In this document: piece after piece, positions 1 through 8,495 of the stretch
Layout: the number at the start of each line of letters is the position of its first letter
Position numbering within the stretch: position 1 is the first letter of the stretch
NCBI RefSeq assembly: GCF_016907675.1
Contig: NZ_JAFBCJ010000001.1
Location: 496,001-560,000 of the forward strand
Direction of reading: 5' to 3'
Source: Geodermatophilus bullaregiensis
GTDB lineage: Bacteria; Actinomycetota; Actinomycetes; Mycobacteriales; Geodermatophilaceae
Length of the DNA stretch: 64,000 nt
Notes under the pieces: generated by a model
What the model saw: only the letters and a program-made list of their open reading frames with translations
Databases searched by the model: none
What the model was told of the DNA's origin: nothing
Translations under genes and position numbers: made by a program

Positions 1-732
1 CAGCACCCCGCTGCCGGTGCGCCGGCCCAGGAAGGAGCGCAGCGCGCGCAGGTACTCGTGCGGGTCGGCGAACACGTCCTCGTCCCCCTCCTGCGTCTCC
101 AGGAAGAAGGGGACGGCGTCGACGCGGAAGCCCGACAGGCCCAGCTGCAGCCAGAAACCCATGATCTTGGCGACCTCGTCGCGCACCCGCGGGTTGCTCA
201 CGTCGAGGTCGGGCTGCTCCTTGTAGAACCGGTGCAGGTACCACTCCCCCGTCTCCTCCGACAGCGTCCAGATCGAGTCCTCCTGGTCGGGGAAGACGAC
301 CTGGTCGCTGGTGTCCGGCGGCTCGTCGGCGCGCCACACGTAGAAGTCGCGGTACGGGGAGTCCTTGCTGGCCCGCGCCGACTCGAACCACGGGTGCCGG
401 CTGCTGGTGTGGTTGACGACGAGGTCGGCGATCACCCGGATGCCGCGGTCGTTCGCCGTGCGGATGACCTCGACCAGGTCGCCGTGCGTGCCCAGCCGCG
501 GGTCCACGCCGTAGAAGTCGGTGATGTCGTAGCCGTCGTCGCGCTCGGCGGTCGGGTAGAAGGGCATCAGCCACAGGCACGTGACGCCGAGGTCGGCCAG
601 GTGGTCGATCCGCTGGGCCAGGCCCGCGAGGTCACCGCACCCGTCGCCGTTCCAGTCCAGGTAGGTCTCGACGTCGAGGCAGTAGACGACCGCCGTCTTC
701 CACCACAGGTCGGCCGTGTCGGTGATCCGCAT
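1..732 (-). CDS. GH13 alpha-amylase/trehalose-synthase-like enzyme (3' end outside window)
   Basis: The first 244 codons of a gene that runs off the left edge, starting at ATG 732. The product is a glycoside hydrolase family 13 (alpha-amylase superfamily) protein, expected to hydrolyse or isomerise alpha-glucosidic bonds in the cytoplasm. The N-terminus WWKTAVVYCLDVETYLDWNG and the strand DLGVTCLWLMPFYP match the start of the GH13 barrel. The segment GFRVDAVPF near residue 205 holds the usual catalytic nucleophile Asp, preceded by the QPDLDVSNPRVRDE stretch typical of trehalose synthase and related enzymes. No signal peptide is seen. It lies downstream of an LLM oxidoreductase on the same strand and near malQ, suggesting alpha-glucan or trehalose metabolism. 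Trehalose synthase (TreS) versus a plain alpha-glucosidase cannot be settled without the C-terminal half. Confidence 0.85.
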   Translation of the reverse strand, partial: MRITDTADLWWKTAVVYCLDVETYLDWNGDGCGDLAGLAQRIDHLADLGVTCLWLMPFYPTAERDDGYDITDFYGVDPRLGTHGDLVEVIRTANDRGIRVIADLVVNHTSSRHPWFESARASKDSPYRDFYVWRADEPPDTSDQVVFPDQEDSIWTLSEETGEWYLHRFYKEQPDLDVSNPRVRDEVAKIMGFWLQLGLSGFRVDAVPFFLETQEGDEDVFADPHEYLRALRSFLGRRTGSGVL

Positions 733-815
733 GTCGAGCGAGCCTGTCGATCACCCGCACCGGTGGCAAGTGGACGCCGTCGGCTCGTTCCGGCCGCCCC
801 CCGCCAGTCGATCAT

Positions 816-869
816 CGGCTGCGTGCACGCGACACGCGCGGACACGCCGGCGCGAGCGGCACGCAGCCG
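816..869 (-). terminator. Hairpin after LLM oxidoreductase gene
   Basis: An 11-base inverted repeat (CGGCTGCGTGC at 816-826 and its complement at 859-869) starts a few bases after the stop of the LLM gene (874) and precedes the GH13 start at 732. There is no T-run. It probably ends the LLM transcript, which would make the GH13 gene a separate unit. I see no convincing promoter in the rest of the 141-base gap. Confidence 0.4.
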
Positions 870-873
870 AAGG

Positions 874-1947
874 TCAACGCGCGGGCGGCCGACCCTCCGG
901 CAGGACGGTCGGCTGCACCGGCTCGGGCTCCTGCCGCGGACGGCGGGGCCCACCCGGGCCGTCGAGCGCGACGGCGGGCGCCGGCCGGGTGACCCCCAGC
1001 TGCGGCAGCACGTGCTCCCCGAAGGCGTCGAGGAACGGCTTCTGCTCCTTGCCGACGTGGTGCAGGTAGACCTCGTCGAAGCCGAGCTCGACGTACTCGG
1101 CCAGCCAGGCGGCGTGCTGCCCGAGGTCGGAGCTGACCCGGACGGCGCCCTCGACCGCCTCCTGCGGCGTGTACCGGCTGGCCTGCTCGAAGGCCTCCGG
1201 GCCGTCGAGGTCCCAGCACAGCGGCGGCGGGAAGGTGTTGGTGAACCACTGGTCGTAGGCGATGGCCGTCGCGCGCTCCGGGTCGGGGTCCCAGCACAGG
1301 TGCACCTGGAGCACCAGCCGCCCCTGGCCGCCCGCGTCCCGGTAGGCGCCGACCAGCTCGCGCAGCGTGTCGTGCGGCTGGTTGATGGTGATGAAGCCGT
1401 CGGCCCAGTCGGCGTGCCGCCGCGCCGTCGGGACGCTCATCGCCGGCCCGATGAGGGCGGGCTGCTGCTCGGGCAGCGACCAGATCCTGGCCCGCTCGAC
1501 GTCGACCAGCCCGCGGTGGGTCACCTCCTCGCCGGCCAGCAGCGCGCGGATGACGTCGACGCACTCGCGCAGCCGGGCGTCGCGGACCCGCTTGGGCGGC
1601 CACGGCGTGCCGGTGATCCGCTCGTTCATCACCTGCCCGCTGCCGAGCGCCATCCAGAAGCGGCCGGGGAACATCGCCGCCAGCGTCGCGGCGCCCTGGG
1701 CGATCACCGCCGGGTGGTAGCGCTGCCCCGGGGCGTTCACCACGCCGCAGGGCAGGCCGGTGGTGGCCAGCGCGGCCCCGAGCCAGGACCAGGCGAACCC
1801 CGAGTGGCCCTGCGCGTGGTTCCAGGGCGCGAAGTGGTCGGAGCACATCGCCGCGGTGAAGCCGACCTCCTCCGCGTGCTGGACGGCGGCCAGGAGATCG
1901 GCCGGGTGCACCTGCTCGTGCGAGTTGTGGAAGCCGATCACTGTCAT
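874..1947 (-). CDS. LLM-class flavin-dependent oxidoreductase
   Basis: A 357-aa luciferase-like monooxygenase (LLM) family protein, a TIM-barrel enzyme using FMN or F420. It begins MTVIGFHNSHEQ and carries the family's CSDHF, GQRYHPAVIAQGAATL and MALGSGQVMNERI segments. From memory it most resembles the subgroup named probable non-F420 flavinoid oxidoreductase (TIGR03885); the cofactor is not shown by the sequence. The last roughly 25 residues after GVTRP are proline/arginine-rich and probably disordered. The start ATG 1947 is supported by a -10-like TAGGCA ending 6 bases upstream, so the mRNA is likely leaderless. It is followed by a hairpin and then a GH13 gene. The substrate is unknown. 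Confidence 0.85.
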   Translation of the reverse strand: MTVIGFHNSHEQVHPADLLAAVQHAEEVGFTAAMCSDHFAPWNHAQGHSGFAWSWLGAALATTGLPCGVVNAPGQRYHPAVIAQGAATLAAMFPGRFWMALGSGQVMNERITGTPWPPKRVRDARLRECVDVIRALLAGEEVTHRGLVDVERARIWSLPEQQPALIGPAMSVPTARRHADWADGFITINQPHDTLRELVGAYRDAGGQGRLVLQVHLCWDPDPERATAIAYDQWFTNTFPPPLCWDLDGPEAFEQASRYTPQEAVEGAVRVSSDLGQHAAWLAEYVELGFDEVYLHHVGKEQKPFLDAFGEHVLPQLGVTRPAPAVALDGPGGPRRPRQEPEPVQPTVLPEGRPPAR

Positions 1948-2007
1948 CGGTCGTGCCTACCGCAGCCGGGGCCCGCCGGCCAGGGGACGGCGAGGTGCCG
2001 CAGACGC

Positions 2008-2670
2008 TCAGGCCAGCAGGTCGGCCACCCGCGCCGGGGCGGTGGCGACGTCGAGGTGGGCGCCGCGGCCGTCCCCAGCCACCGCCCAGCCCCGCGCGCG
2101 GGCGGCCGCGGCGTCGCCGTCGTAGGCCGGCGACAGGTGCACGTACCGGGGCTCGCCGGACACCCCGGGCACCGGGACGCCGACCGACCACAGGTCCGCC
2201 GGCAGCCGGTGCCCTTCCGCGAGGACGGCGCTCCGCACGGCGTCGTCGGGCAGCAGCTGCGTCATCGCGTCGGGACCCCACCACGTCGTCCAGTCGGCGA
2301 CCCGGCCGTCGTCGGCGACCAGCGGCGCCACCAGCTCGCGCACCTCCGCCGGCCAGTGCCCCGTCCCCTCGTCGGGCAGGACGGCGTCGAGCCACACCAC
2401 CCGCCGGGCGCCGACGGCGGCGGCGACCAGCGGCAGGACGATGCCGGCGCCGGAGAACCCGACGACGACGTCCGCGGCGACGTCCACCGCAGCCGCCCAC
2501 CGCCGCGCCCAGCCGGCCGCCGACGGGCCCGGTGCCGCGGGGTCCTGGACCTGCCCGCGCAGGTCGGGGACGGCGGCCGTCGCACCGCGGCCGCGCAGCT
2601 CGGCGGCCAGGGGCCCGAGGACCGCGGGGCCGAGCAGCGGCGGGTGCACCAGCAGCCAGGTGTCGTCCAC
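2008..2670 (-). CDS. Alpha/beta hydrolase
   Basis: A 220-aa alpha/beta-hydrolase-fold protein starting at GTG 2670, five bases after the stop of the MerR regulator gene, so the two are probably co-transcribed and coupled. The N-terminal WLLVHPPLLGP strand-loop resembles the oxyanion-hole region. The nucleophile elbow is GFSGAG (G-x-S-x-G) near residue 66, and a late GAHLD supplies a candidate catalytic His. It is short for the family and has no signal peptide, so it is cytoplasmic. The substrate cannot be named. Its pairing with a MerR activator suggests it acts on the compound the regulator senses. The GTG start is chosen for its position after merR; the open frame continues further upstream inside merR without a better start. 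Confidence 0.75.
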   Translation of the reverse strand: MDDTWLLVHPPLLGPAVLGPLAAELRGRGATAAVPDLRGQVQDPAAPGPSAAGWARRWAAAVDVAADVVVGFSGAGIVLPLVAAAVGARRVVWLDAVLPDEGTGHWPAEVRELVAPLVADDGRVADWTTWWGPDAMTQLLPDDAVRSAVLAEGHRLPADLWSVGVPVPGVSGEPRYVHLSPAYDGDAAAARARGWAVAGDGRGAHLDVATAPARVADLLA

Positions 2671-2675
2671 GGACC

Positions 2676-3593
2676 TCAGGGTGCCCCGCGCAGGGCGGCG
2701 ATCCACCACTCCACGGCCGGCACCGCCGGCTCGAACGGTGGCCAGCCGTTGAGCACGCCGAGCAGCTGCCAGTACCGCTCGACGCGGGCGTCGGTGAAGG
2801 TGGCCAGCCGGTCGGCGAGCGCGGCGCGGCGTCCCGGCGCGGTCGTCCGGCCGTCGTCGAGCAGCTCGGCCACCAGCGCCTCGGCGGCCGGGCTGCCCGG
2901 CGCCACCCCGTCGGCCAGCGCGCGGCGGCCGAGGATCTGCAGGCGGCCGGCGTCCACCCCGGGGTCCGGCTCCCCGGGAGTGGCGCCGGCGCCGGCGACG
3001 GCCATCCGGCGCACCCGCGCGGCGAACGAGTCGTCGGCGACCAGGCGGGCCAGCTCCAGCCAGGCGGCGACCTGCTCCGGGCCGGGGTCCTCGGGCAGCT
3101 CGGCCGGCAGCGACCGCATGGGCCCGGCCAGCCCGGCGCCCGGGGCGTCGTCGGGCAGGCCGGCGAAGGCCCGGTCGACGAACCCGTCGATGATCTGCTG
3201 CCGCTCGCGGGCGGACAGCGCGGCCAGGTCGGACACGATCCTCATCTCCTCGGGGGTGGTGCCGGCGCGGGCGACGACCTGCAGCAGGGTCCGGCGCAGC
3301 CGCAGCAGGCGGATCTCGGCGTCGAGGGCGCGCACGTGCTCGGCGGCGACCTCGGCCACCGTGCGGCGGGCGGCGAGCAGCTCCCGCACGGCGGTCAGGC
3401 CCAGGCCCAGCTCGCGCAGGGTGCGCACCAGGTCCAGGCGGGCGACGGCGGCGGCGTCGTAGAGGCGGTAGCCGCCGGGCGAGCGGGCCGGCGGGTCGAC
3501 CAGGCCGGCGTCGGTCCAGAACCGCACCGTGCGCACGGGCACGCCGAGCCGGGCGGCCACCTCGCCGATCGTCCGGCGCGTCCCGTCGTCCAC
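2676..3593 (-). CDS. MerR-family transcriptional regulator
   Basis: A 305-aa regulator. Residues 1-70 are a winged-helix MerR DNA-binding domain (RRTIGEVAARLGVPVRTVRFW, then GGYRLYDAAAVARL), followed by a long helix for dimerisation. The C-terminal part of about 190 residues matches no effector domain I can name and has no cysteine cluster, so a metal sensor is unlikely and an organic effector more likely. The GTG start at 3593 lies seven bases from the -10 box of a promoter with a 19-base spacer and a perfect palindrome (see 3601-3631), which indicates autoregulation and a leaderless message. Downstream is an alpha/beta hydrolase gene; divergently upstream is malQ. Confidence 0.9.
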   Translation of the reverse strand: MDDGTRRTIGEVAARLGVPVRTVRFWTDAGLVDPPARSPGGYRLYDAAAVARLDLVRTLRELGLGLTAVRELLAARRTVAEVAAEHVRALDAEIRLLRLRRTLLQVVARAGTTPEEMRIVSDLAALSARERQQIIDGFVDRAFAGLPDDAPGAGLAGPMRSLPAELPEDPGPEQVAAWLELARLVADDSFAARVRRMAVAGAGATPGEPDPGVDAGRLQILGRRALADGVAPGSPAAEALVAELLDDGRTTAPGRRAALADRLATFTDARVERYWQLLGVLNGWPPFEPAVPAVEWWIAALRGAP

Positions 3594-3600
3594 ACCGGGG

Positions 3601-3631
3601 ACCCTGCACCCTCCAGTCGCTGGAGGGTCAA
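3601..3631 (-). promoter_or_regulatory. MerR-type promoter and operator of the merR-hydrolase unit
   Basis: On the minus strand, TTGACC (-35, 3631-3626) and CAGGGT (-10, 3606-3601) are separated by 19 bases, the over-long spacer typical of MerR-controlled promoters. The spacer region holds a perfect 9-base inverted repeat with a 3-base centre (ACCCTCCAG-CGA-CTGGAGGGT, 3608-3628). The start codon GTG 3593 is seven bases past the -10 box, so transcript and coding start nearly coincide. The malQ start is about 67 bases away on the other strand. Confidence 0.85.
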
Positions 3632-3697
3632 CCGGACGAGACCGGCACCACGTCCGTCTGCGCTGCGATCACCCCCGCGCCCCGTGAGGATCGGGGG

Positions 3698-5593
3698 GTG
3701 ACACGCACCCCCAGCACCGACCGGTGGGGCATCGACGCCACCTGGCTCGACGCCCTCGACGAGGAACACGAGGTCGCCCAGGCCACGATCGAGCGCCTGC
3801 GGGAGGTGATCGGCGAACCGCCCGAGGACCTCGACTCCCGCGCTCCGATCGTCGCCCGCCCCGGCGACGTCCTGGAGGTCGACGAGGCCGAGGTGACCCT
3901 CGAGGACGGCTCCACCCGGCACGTCGACGGCGAGCTGCCCGAGGACTTCCCGCTGGGTTACCACTGGCTGCAGGTCCCCGACGGCCCGCGGCGCCGGCTG
4001 GTCGTCTCCCCCGGCCGGTGCTGGCTGCCCGAGGACCGCGCCTGGGGCTGGGCGGTGCAGCTCTACGCCACCCGCAGCCGCGACAGCTGGGGCATCGGCG
4101 ACCTCGGCGACCTGCGCGCGGTCCGGGAGATGGCGGCCGGGCAGGGCGCCGGCTTCGTGCTCGTCAACCCGCTGCACGCCGTCGCCCCGACACCGCAGCA
4201 GGAGGCCAGCCCCTACCTGCCGGCCACCCGCCGCTTCCGCAACCCGCTGTACCTGCGCGTATCGGAGGTGCCCGGCGCCGACGCCGTCGACCTGGAGGAG
4301 GACGCCGGCCGGGCGCTGTCGGAGGGCGAGCTGATCGACCGCGACGCCGTCTGGGCCCGCAAGCGCGAAGTGCTGCGCCGGGTCTTCGACGCCACCGGCC
4401 GCGACGACCCCGCCTTCCCCGACTGGTGGTGGTTCCAGGGCCAGAAGCTGCAGGACTGGGCCACCTGGAGCGCCCTGGCCGACGTCCACGGCCCCGACTG
4501 GCACACCTGGCCCGAGGAGCTGCGCGACCCGCGCGGCGACGCCGTCGCCGCCTTCGCCGCCGAGCACGAGCACGACGTCGCCTTCCACGCCTGGCTGCAG
4601 TGGGCGCTGCACCTGCAGCTGGAGCGCGCGACCGAGGGCATGACCGTCATCCAGGACCTGCCGATCGGCGTGGCCGGCGGCGGCGCCGACGCCTGGACCT
4701 GGCAGGGCGTCCTGGCCGACGGTGCCTCGGTGGGCGCACCCCCGGACGCGTTCAACTCGCAGGGGCAGGACTGGGGCTCGCCCCCGCTGGTCCCGTGGCG
4801 GCTGCGCGAGGCCGACTACGAGCCGTTCGTCGAGTCCATCCGCGCCACCATGGCCGGCGCCGGCGGCCTGCGGATCGACCACGTCATGGGCCTGTTCCGG
4901 CTGTGGTGGGTGCCCTCGGGCGAGGGCACCGCCGCCGACGGCGCCTACGTGCGCTACCCGGCCGAGGACCTGCTCGACATCGTCGCGCTGGAGAGCCACC
5001 GGGCGCAGGCGGTCGTCGTCGGCGAGGACCTCGGCACGGTCGAGGACGGCGTCCGCGAGGCCCTCGCCGAGCACGGGATCCTCGGCTACCGGCTGCTGTG
5101 GTTCGAGGACGACGACCCGGCCGAGTGGCCCGCGGAGGCGATGGCCGCGATCAGCACGCACGACCTGCCGACGGTCGCCGGGCTGTGGAGCGGGGCCGAC
5201 GTCGAGGAGCAGCGCGAGTACGGCACCGGCACCGACGAGGAGCTCGAGCGCGGCCGGAGGTCGCTGCTCGAGAAGCTGCCCGGGCTGCGGAGGAACGCGA
5301 AGCCGGAGACGGCGGTCCGGCGGGCGCACGAGCTGCTGGCCCGCGCACCGTCGCTGCTGCTGTCGGCCACCCTGGACGACGCGGTCGCCGAACGGCGCCG
5401 TCCCAACATGCCGGGGACCACCGACCGGCCCAACTGGTCGCTGCCGCTGCCCGTGCGCGTGGAGGACCTGGCCGCGCACCGGCTGCTGCAGGAGGTGGCC
5501 CGGACGCTGGCCGAGGGCGTGGCCGCTACCCGCGACCCGGAGGAGGACGCCATCGGCGAGCAGCCCGGCGGGGAGGCCCGCGAGGGCGCCTGA
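3698..5593 (+). CDS. malQ: 4-alpha-glucanotransferase (amylomaltase)
   Basis: A 631-aa GH77 enzyme that transfers alpha-1,4-glucan segments between maltodextrins or to glucose, in the cytoplasm. An N-terminal region of about 115 residues precedes the catalytic barrel, which opens at WAVQLYATRSRDSWGIGDLG. Catalytic signatures are visible: GGLRIDHVMGLFRLWW (nucleophile Asp), VVVGEDLGTV (acid/base Glu) and ISTHDLPTV (transition-state Asp). The end has the RPNMPGTTDRPNWS motif of the family. It starts at GTG 3698. It diverges from the MerR unit and faces the nucH gene tail to tail. With the GH13 gene at 1-732 it suggests glycogen or maltodextrin turnover. Confidence 0.95.
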   Translation: MTRTPSTDRWGIDATWLDALDEEHEVAQATIERLREVIGEPPEDLDSRAPIVARPGDVLEVDEAEVTLEDGSTRHVDGELPEDFPLGYHWLQVPDGPRRRLVVSPGRCWLPEDRAWGWAVQLYATRSRDSWGIGDLGDLRAVREMAAGQGAGFVLVNPLHAVAPTPQQEASPYLPATRRFRNPLYLRVSEVPGADAVDLEEDAGRALSEGELIDRDAVWARKREVLRRVFDATGRDDPAFPDWWWFQGQKLQDWATWSALADVHGPDWHTWPEELRDPRGDAVAAFAAEHEHDVAFHAWLQWALHLQLERATEGMTVIQDLPIGVAGGGADAWTWQGVLADGASVGAPPDAFNSQGQDWGSPPLVPWRLREADYEPFVESIRATMAGAGGLRIDHVMGLFRLWWVPSGEGTAADGAYVRYPAEDLLDIVALESHRAQAVVVGEDLGTVEDGVREALAEHGILGYRLLWFEDDDPAEWPAEAMAAISTHDLPTVAGLWSGADVEEQREYGTGTDEELERGRRSLLEKLPGLRRNAKPETAVRRAHELLARAPSLLLSATLDDAVAERRRPNMPGTTDRPNWSLPLPVRVEDLAAHRLLQEVARTLAEGVAATRDPEEDAIGEQPGGEAREGA

Positions 5594-5644
5594 GGACGGA
5601 CCCTGCCCCCCGACGCTCGCGAGCGTCGGGGGGCAGGCGTCCTC
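5592..5644. terminator. Bidirectional terminator between malQ and nucH; copy a of the 3' repeat family
   Basis: A perfect 36-base palindrome (two 18-base arms, 5602-5637, apex GCTCG-CGAGC) is extended by outer 7-base arms GAGGACG (5592-5598) and CGTCCTC (5638-5644). The outer arms include bases of the malQ TGA (5591-5593) and the nucH TGA (5645-5643), so this hairpin closes both convergent genes. The malQ side starts GGACGGACCCTGCCCC, the same plan as the other stop-adjacent elements in this window. Confidence 0.8.
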
Positions 5645-8276
5645 AGGACTCCGCGCCCTCCTGGTCCGCGGTGCCCGCGCCGCGGCCCGGGGTCAGGGTG
5701 TCGGTGCCCGGACCGCCGACCAGCGTGTCGTCGCCGGTGCCGCCGTCGAGGGCGTCGGCGCCGAAGCCGCCGAGCAGCGCGTCGGCGCCGTTGTCACCGG
5801 CGAGCGTGTCGTCCCCGGTGCCGCCGCAGAGCACGTCGCCGGCGTTGCCGCCGGTGATCGTGTCGTCCCCGCCCAGGCCCATGACCACGTCGGCACCGGC
5901 GGTGCCGGTGAGGACGTCGTCCCCGGCGGTGCCGCGGATCGTCGGGAGGAGGCCGTCGCAGCGCTCCTGCAGGTCGATCCCGACCAGCAGCGGGTCGTGG
6001 TCGCTGGAGCGGTACGGGTCCGGCGCGTAGAGCCCCTCGTCACCGGTGTACTGGTAGGCGGAGGACTCCACCGAGTTGACGTTCCAGTGCACCGCACCGG
6101 TCACCTTGGCGGTCAGCTCGGCGGTGGCCAGCGCGTGGTCGAGCGATCCGGACAGCGCGTCGAAGACGTAGCTGAACCGCTCCGGGTCCGACACCGATCC
6201 CAGGTCGGTGAGCCCCGCGCGCCGCAGGGTCTCGATCGGGTCCTCCTGCGTGTAGGCGTTGTAGTCGCCGAGCGAGACGACGTCGGGGTCGCGTTCGCGC
6301 AGCTGCCCGATGAACGCGGCCAGCGACTCCGCCTGCCGGACGCGGTCGCCGTTCCAGGCACCCTGCCCGTCCCCGGCGTCCACGTCGTCGCCGGTGGCGC
6401 CGGCCGGGGAGCCCTTCGACTTGAAGTGGTTGGCGACGACGGTGAACAGGTCCCCGTCCTTGCCGAAGGTCTGCGCCTGCGGCTCGCGGGCGTTGTCCCA
6501 GACGTCCTCGTCGACCAGCCCGACCGGGTCGCCGACCGGCTGCACGACGCCGGCCTGGTAGATGATCGCGTTGCGGATCACGTCGCGGTCGACCGCGTAG
6601 AGCTCCTCCGGCATCGGGACGAACGCCCACTTCTCGTACCCGGCGTCCGCGTTCAACCGCCGCACCAGGTCGGCCAGGGCGGCGTCGGCGGTCTCGGCGT
6701 AGCCGGTGGAGGCGGTGTCCTCGATCTCCATCAGCGTGACGACGTCGGCGTCGAGCGCGTCGACGGCCGGGACGATCTTCCCCGCCTGCTGCTCGAGCTC
6801 CGCCGGGCTGGTCGCGCCGCGGGCGCTCGAGCCGCTGAGGGTGAGGAAGTAGTTGAGCACGTTGAACGCGCCGATCCGCACGTCGCCGCCGACCTCGTCG
6901 GGCGCGCCGGGCCGGGTGTCCTGCGGGTCGAACGTGCCCTCCGCGGTGCCGTCGGCCGGCTGCAACCGCCAGGCGCCGAAGCCGTGGCCCAGGACGAGCG
7001 GCTGCCGGAAGGTCAGGACGTCGCCGACGCGGACCGGCGTGGTCGGCGACAGGTACGGCCGGGTGGTGACCGACACCCGCGCGCTGACGCCGTCGTCGAG
7101 CGTGATGCTGCGCCGGGCGTTCTCGGCGGCGATGGCCGCGGCCTCGGGGCCGGGCCGGGCCAGCTCGGTGGGCTGCACGAGGACGCCGCCCTGCGACAGG
7201 GTCAGCTCGCCGAAGCTGGTGAGGTCGAAGACCTCGCTGACGGTGAGGTCGTCGACGGGGTCGACCAGCACGCCCTCGAGCCGCTCGCGGGCGGCGTCGT
7301 CGGCGGGCAGGTCGAGCGGCGCCGGGTCGGGCAGGTCGGCCTCGGTGCCGTCGGCACAGACCACCGCGCTGCCGCCGGCGCCGACCTGCGTCTGCCCCGG
7401 CTGCCCCGGGTCCCCGCCGAACTCCTGGGCCTGGCCGGTCACCACGACCGTGTCGCCGAGGCCGACCGCCACGGGGCTGAAGACGAAGATCCCGTCGGAG
7501 GTGGCCGCGTCGCCGTCGCCGTCGGCGTCCTGCAGGTAGAAGCCCGACAGGCCGGGGACGTCGCCCACCACGACGCCGCGGACGGTGACCTGCTGCCCCG
7601 CCAGCGGTGTCACGGGACCGCTGCCCTGGACCGCGCCGATCTCGTGGGTCGGCGGTGAGTCGCAGGTGGTCGTCGGGGTCGGCGTCGGCGTGGCGGCGGG
7701 GTTGACAGTGCCGCGCGTGGCGGCGGCCGGCCCGGCCCAGACCAGCGCGTCCGCCGCGGCGTCGTGGGTCCGTGACAGCGACTGGGTGGCCGAGGTGCCG
7801 TCGCCCTCGGCCACCCCGATGTCCGTGCTCGGGGTGGAGGCGGCCGGGCCGTTGGTCGCGGTGAAGGTCCCCTCGTAGGAGAGGAACTCCAGGACGCCGT
7901 CCGGGCCGACCAGCGCGAGGCCGTCCGGAGCACCGTTCTGGATGCCGGTCCCCGGACCGCTCACGGTGACCACGGCGGGGGCGTCGGCGGGCGCGGTGAC
8001 CGGGGGCAGCGCGAGCGTGCCGTAGGAGGCTCCGCCGGAGCCGTTGTAGAGGACGACCGAGAGGCCCGCGGAACTCGTGCCGGCCGGGAGCTGGACCTCG
8101 ACGAACTCGTTCGCGTCGGCACCGGCGTTGTCGTAGTGGATCTCGGAGATGAACGGCGTGGCCGGCGGGGCGGCCTGGGCGACCGCGGGGAGGCCGACGA
8201 CGGCGAGGGACGCGGCAGCGGTGCCGAGTGCGGCGCGGCGCGCGAGCACGCACCGGGAGCCGGGGGATGAGCGCAC
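5643..8276 (-). CDS. Secreted ExeM/NucH-type endonuclease with calcium-binding repeats
   Basis: An 877-aa predicted extracellular nuclease. An N-terminal signal peptide (RR pair, then a hydrophobic stretch ending AVAQAAPP) is followed by a lamin-tail-like domain (FISEIHYDNAGADANEFVEV), an OB-like segment (LAGQQVTVRGVVVGD), and an endonuclease/exonuclease/phosphatase domain. The last shows FNVLNYF, MEIEDT, VVANHFKSKGSP, SLGDYNAY and a closing SSDHDPLLV. The final 95 residues are RTX-like nonapeptide repeats such as GGLGDDTITGG and GGTGDDTL, which bind calcium and fold outside the cell. The start GTG 8276 is chosen because AAGGGG lies six bases upstream and it places the signal peptide at the N-terminus; the frame stays open much further upstream. 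It probably scavenges phosphate or nucleotides from extracellular DNA. Confidence 0.88.
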   Translation of the reverse strand: MRSSPGSRCVLARRAALGTAAASLAVVGLPAVAQAAPPATPFISEIHYDNAGADANEFVEVQLPAGTSSAGLSVVLYNGSGGASYGTLALPPVTAPADAPAVVTVSGPGTGIQNGAPDGLALVGPDGVLEFLSYEGTFTATNGPAASTPSTDIGVAEGDGTSATQSLSRTHDAAADALVWAGPAAATRGTVNPAATPTPTPTTTCDSPPTHEIGAVQGSGPVTPLAGQQVTVRGVVVGDVPGLSGFYLQDADGDGDAATSDGIFVFSPVAVGLGDTVVVTGQAQEFGGDPGQPGQTQVGAGGSAVVCADGTEADLPDPAPLDLPADDAARERLEGVLVDPVDDLTVSEVFDLTSFGELTLSQGGVLVQPTELARPGPEAAAIAAENARRSITLDDGVSARVSVTTRPYLSPTTPVRVGDVLTFRQPLVLGHGFGAWRLQPADGTAEGTFDPQDTRPGAPDEVGGDVRIGAFNVLNYFLTLSGSSARGATSPAELEQQAGKIVPAVDALDADVVTLMEIEDTASTGYAETADAALADLVRRLNADAGYEKWAFVPMPEELYAVDRDVIRNAIIYQAGVVQPVGDPVGLVDEDVWDNAREPQAQTFGKDGDLFTVVANHFKSKGSPAGATGDDVDAGDGQGAWNGDRVRQAESLAAFIGQLRERDPDVVSLGDYNAYTQEDPIETLRRAGLTDLGSVSDPERFSYVFDALSGSLDHALATAELTAKVTGAVHWNVNSVESSAYQYTGDEGLYAPDPYRSSDHDPLLVGIDLQERCDGLLPTIRGTAGDDVLTGTAGADVVMGLGGDDTITGGNAGDVLCGGTGDDTLAGDNGADALLGGFGADALDGGTGDDTLVGGPGTDTLTPGRGAGTADQEGAES

Positions 8277-8344
8277 GGAGGACCCCTTCGAGCGGTACCG
8301 GGACGTGAGCCGGGCTGACCGTCCACGGAGCCCTGCCCGGCAAC

Positions 8345-8366
8345 GGGACGTGACGGTCAGGTGACT
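8345..8366 (-). promoter_or_regulatory. Candidate PHO-box-like direct repeat upstream of nucH
   Basis: On the minus strand two adjacent 11-base units, AGTCACCTGAC and CGTCACGTCCC, share GTCAC at an 11-base period, the spacing of Streptomyces PhoP boxes (consensus units near GTTCACC). They lie 69-90 bases upstream of the nuclease start. The match is partial, so this is a weak inference. A small hairpin (CCGAGG-GCA-CCTCGG, 8385-8399) lies beside it. Confidence 0.3.
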
Positions 8367-8495
8367 CCGTGCGCTCAGTGTGACCCGAGGGCACCTCGGC
8401 ACGCCAGGTGGACGAGTCGACACGCGCCGTGACCAGCGCGAACGCCGGGACCGCCGACCCGAACACGTGTTCGACGGTCGTGCCAGACTGCCGGG

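Noticed and set aside
58-3462. Very long open frames antisense to the GH13, LLM and MerR genes, and many similar ones across the window
   Set aside because: High GC removes stop codons from opposite-strand and shifted frames. The translations are low-complexity Arg/Pro/Gly/Ala with no domain, while the other strand encodes recognisable families.
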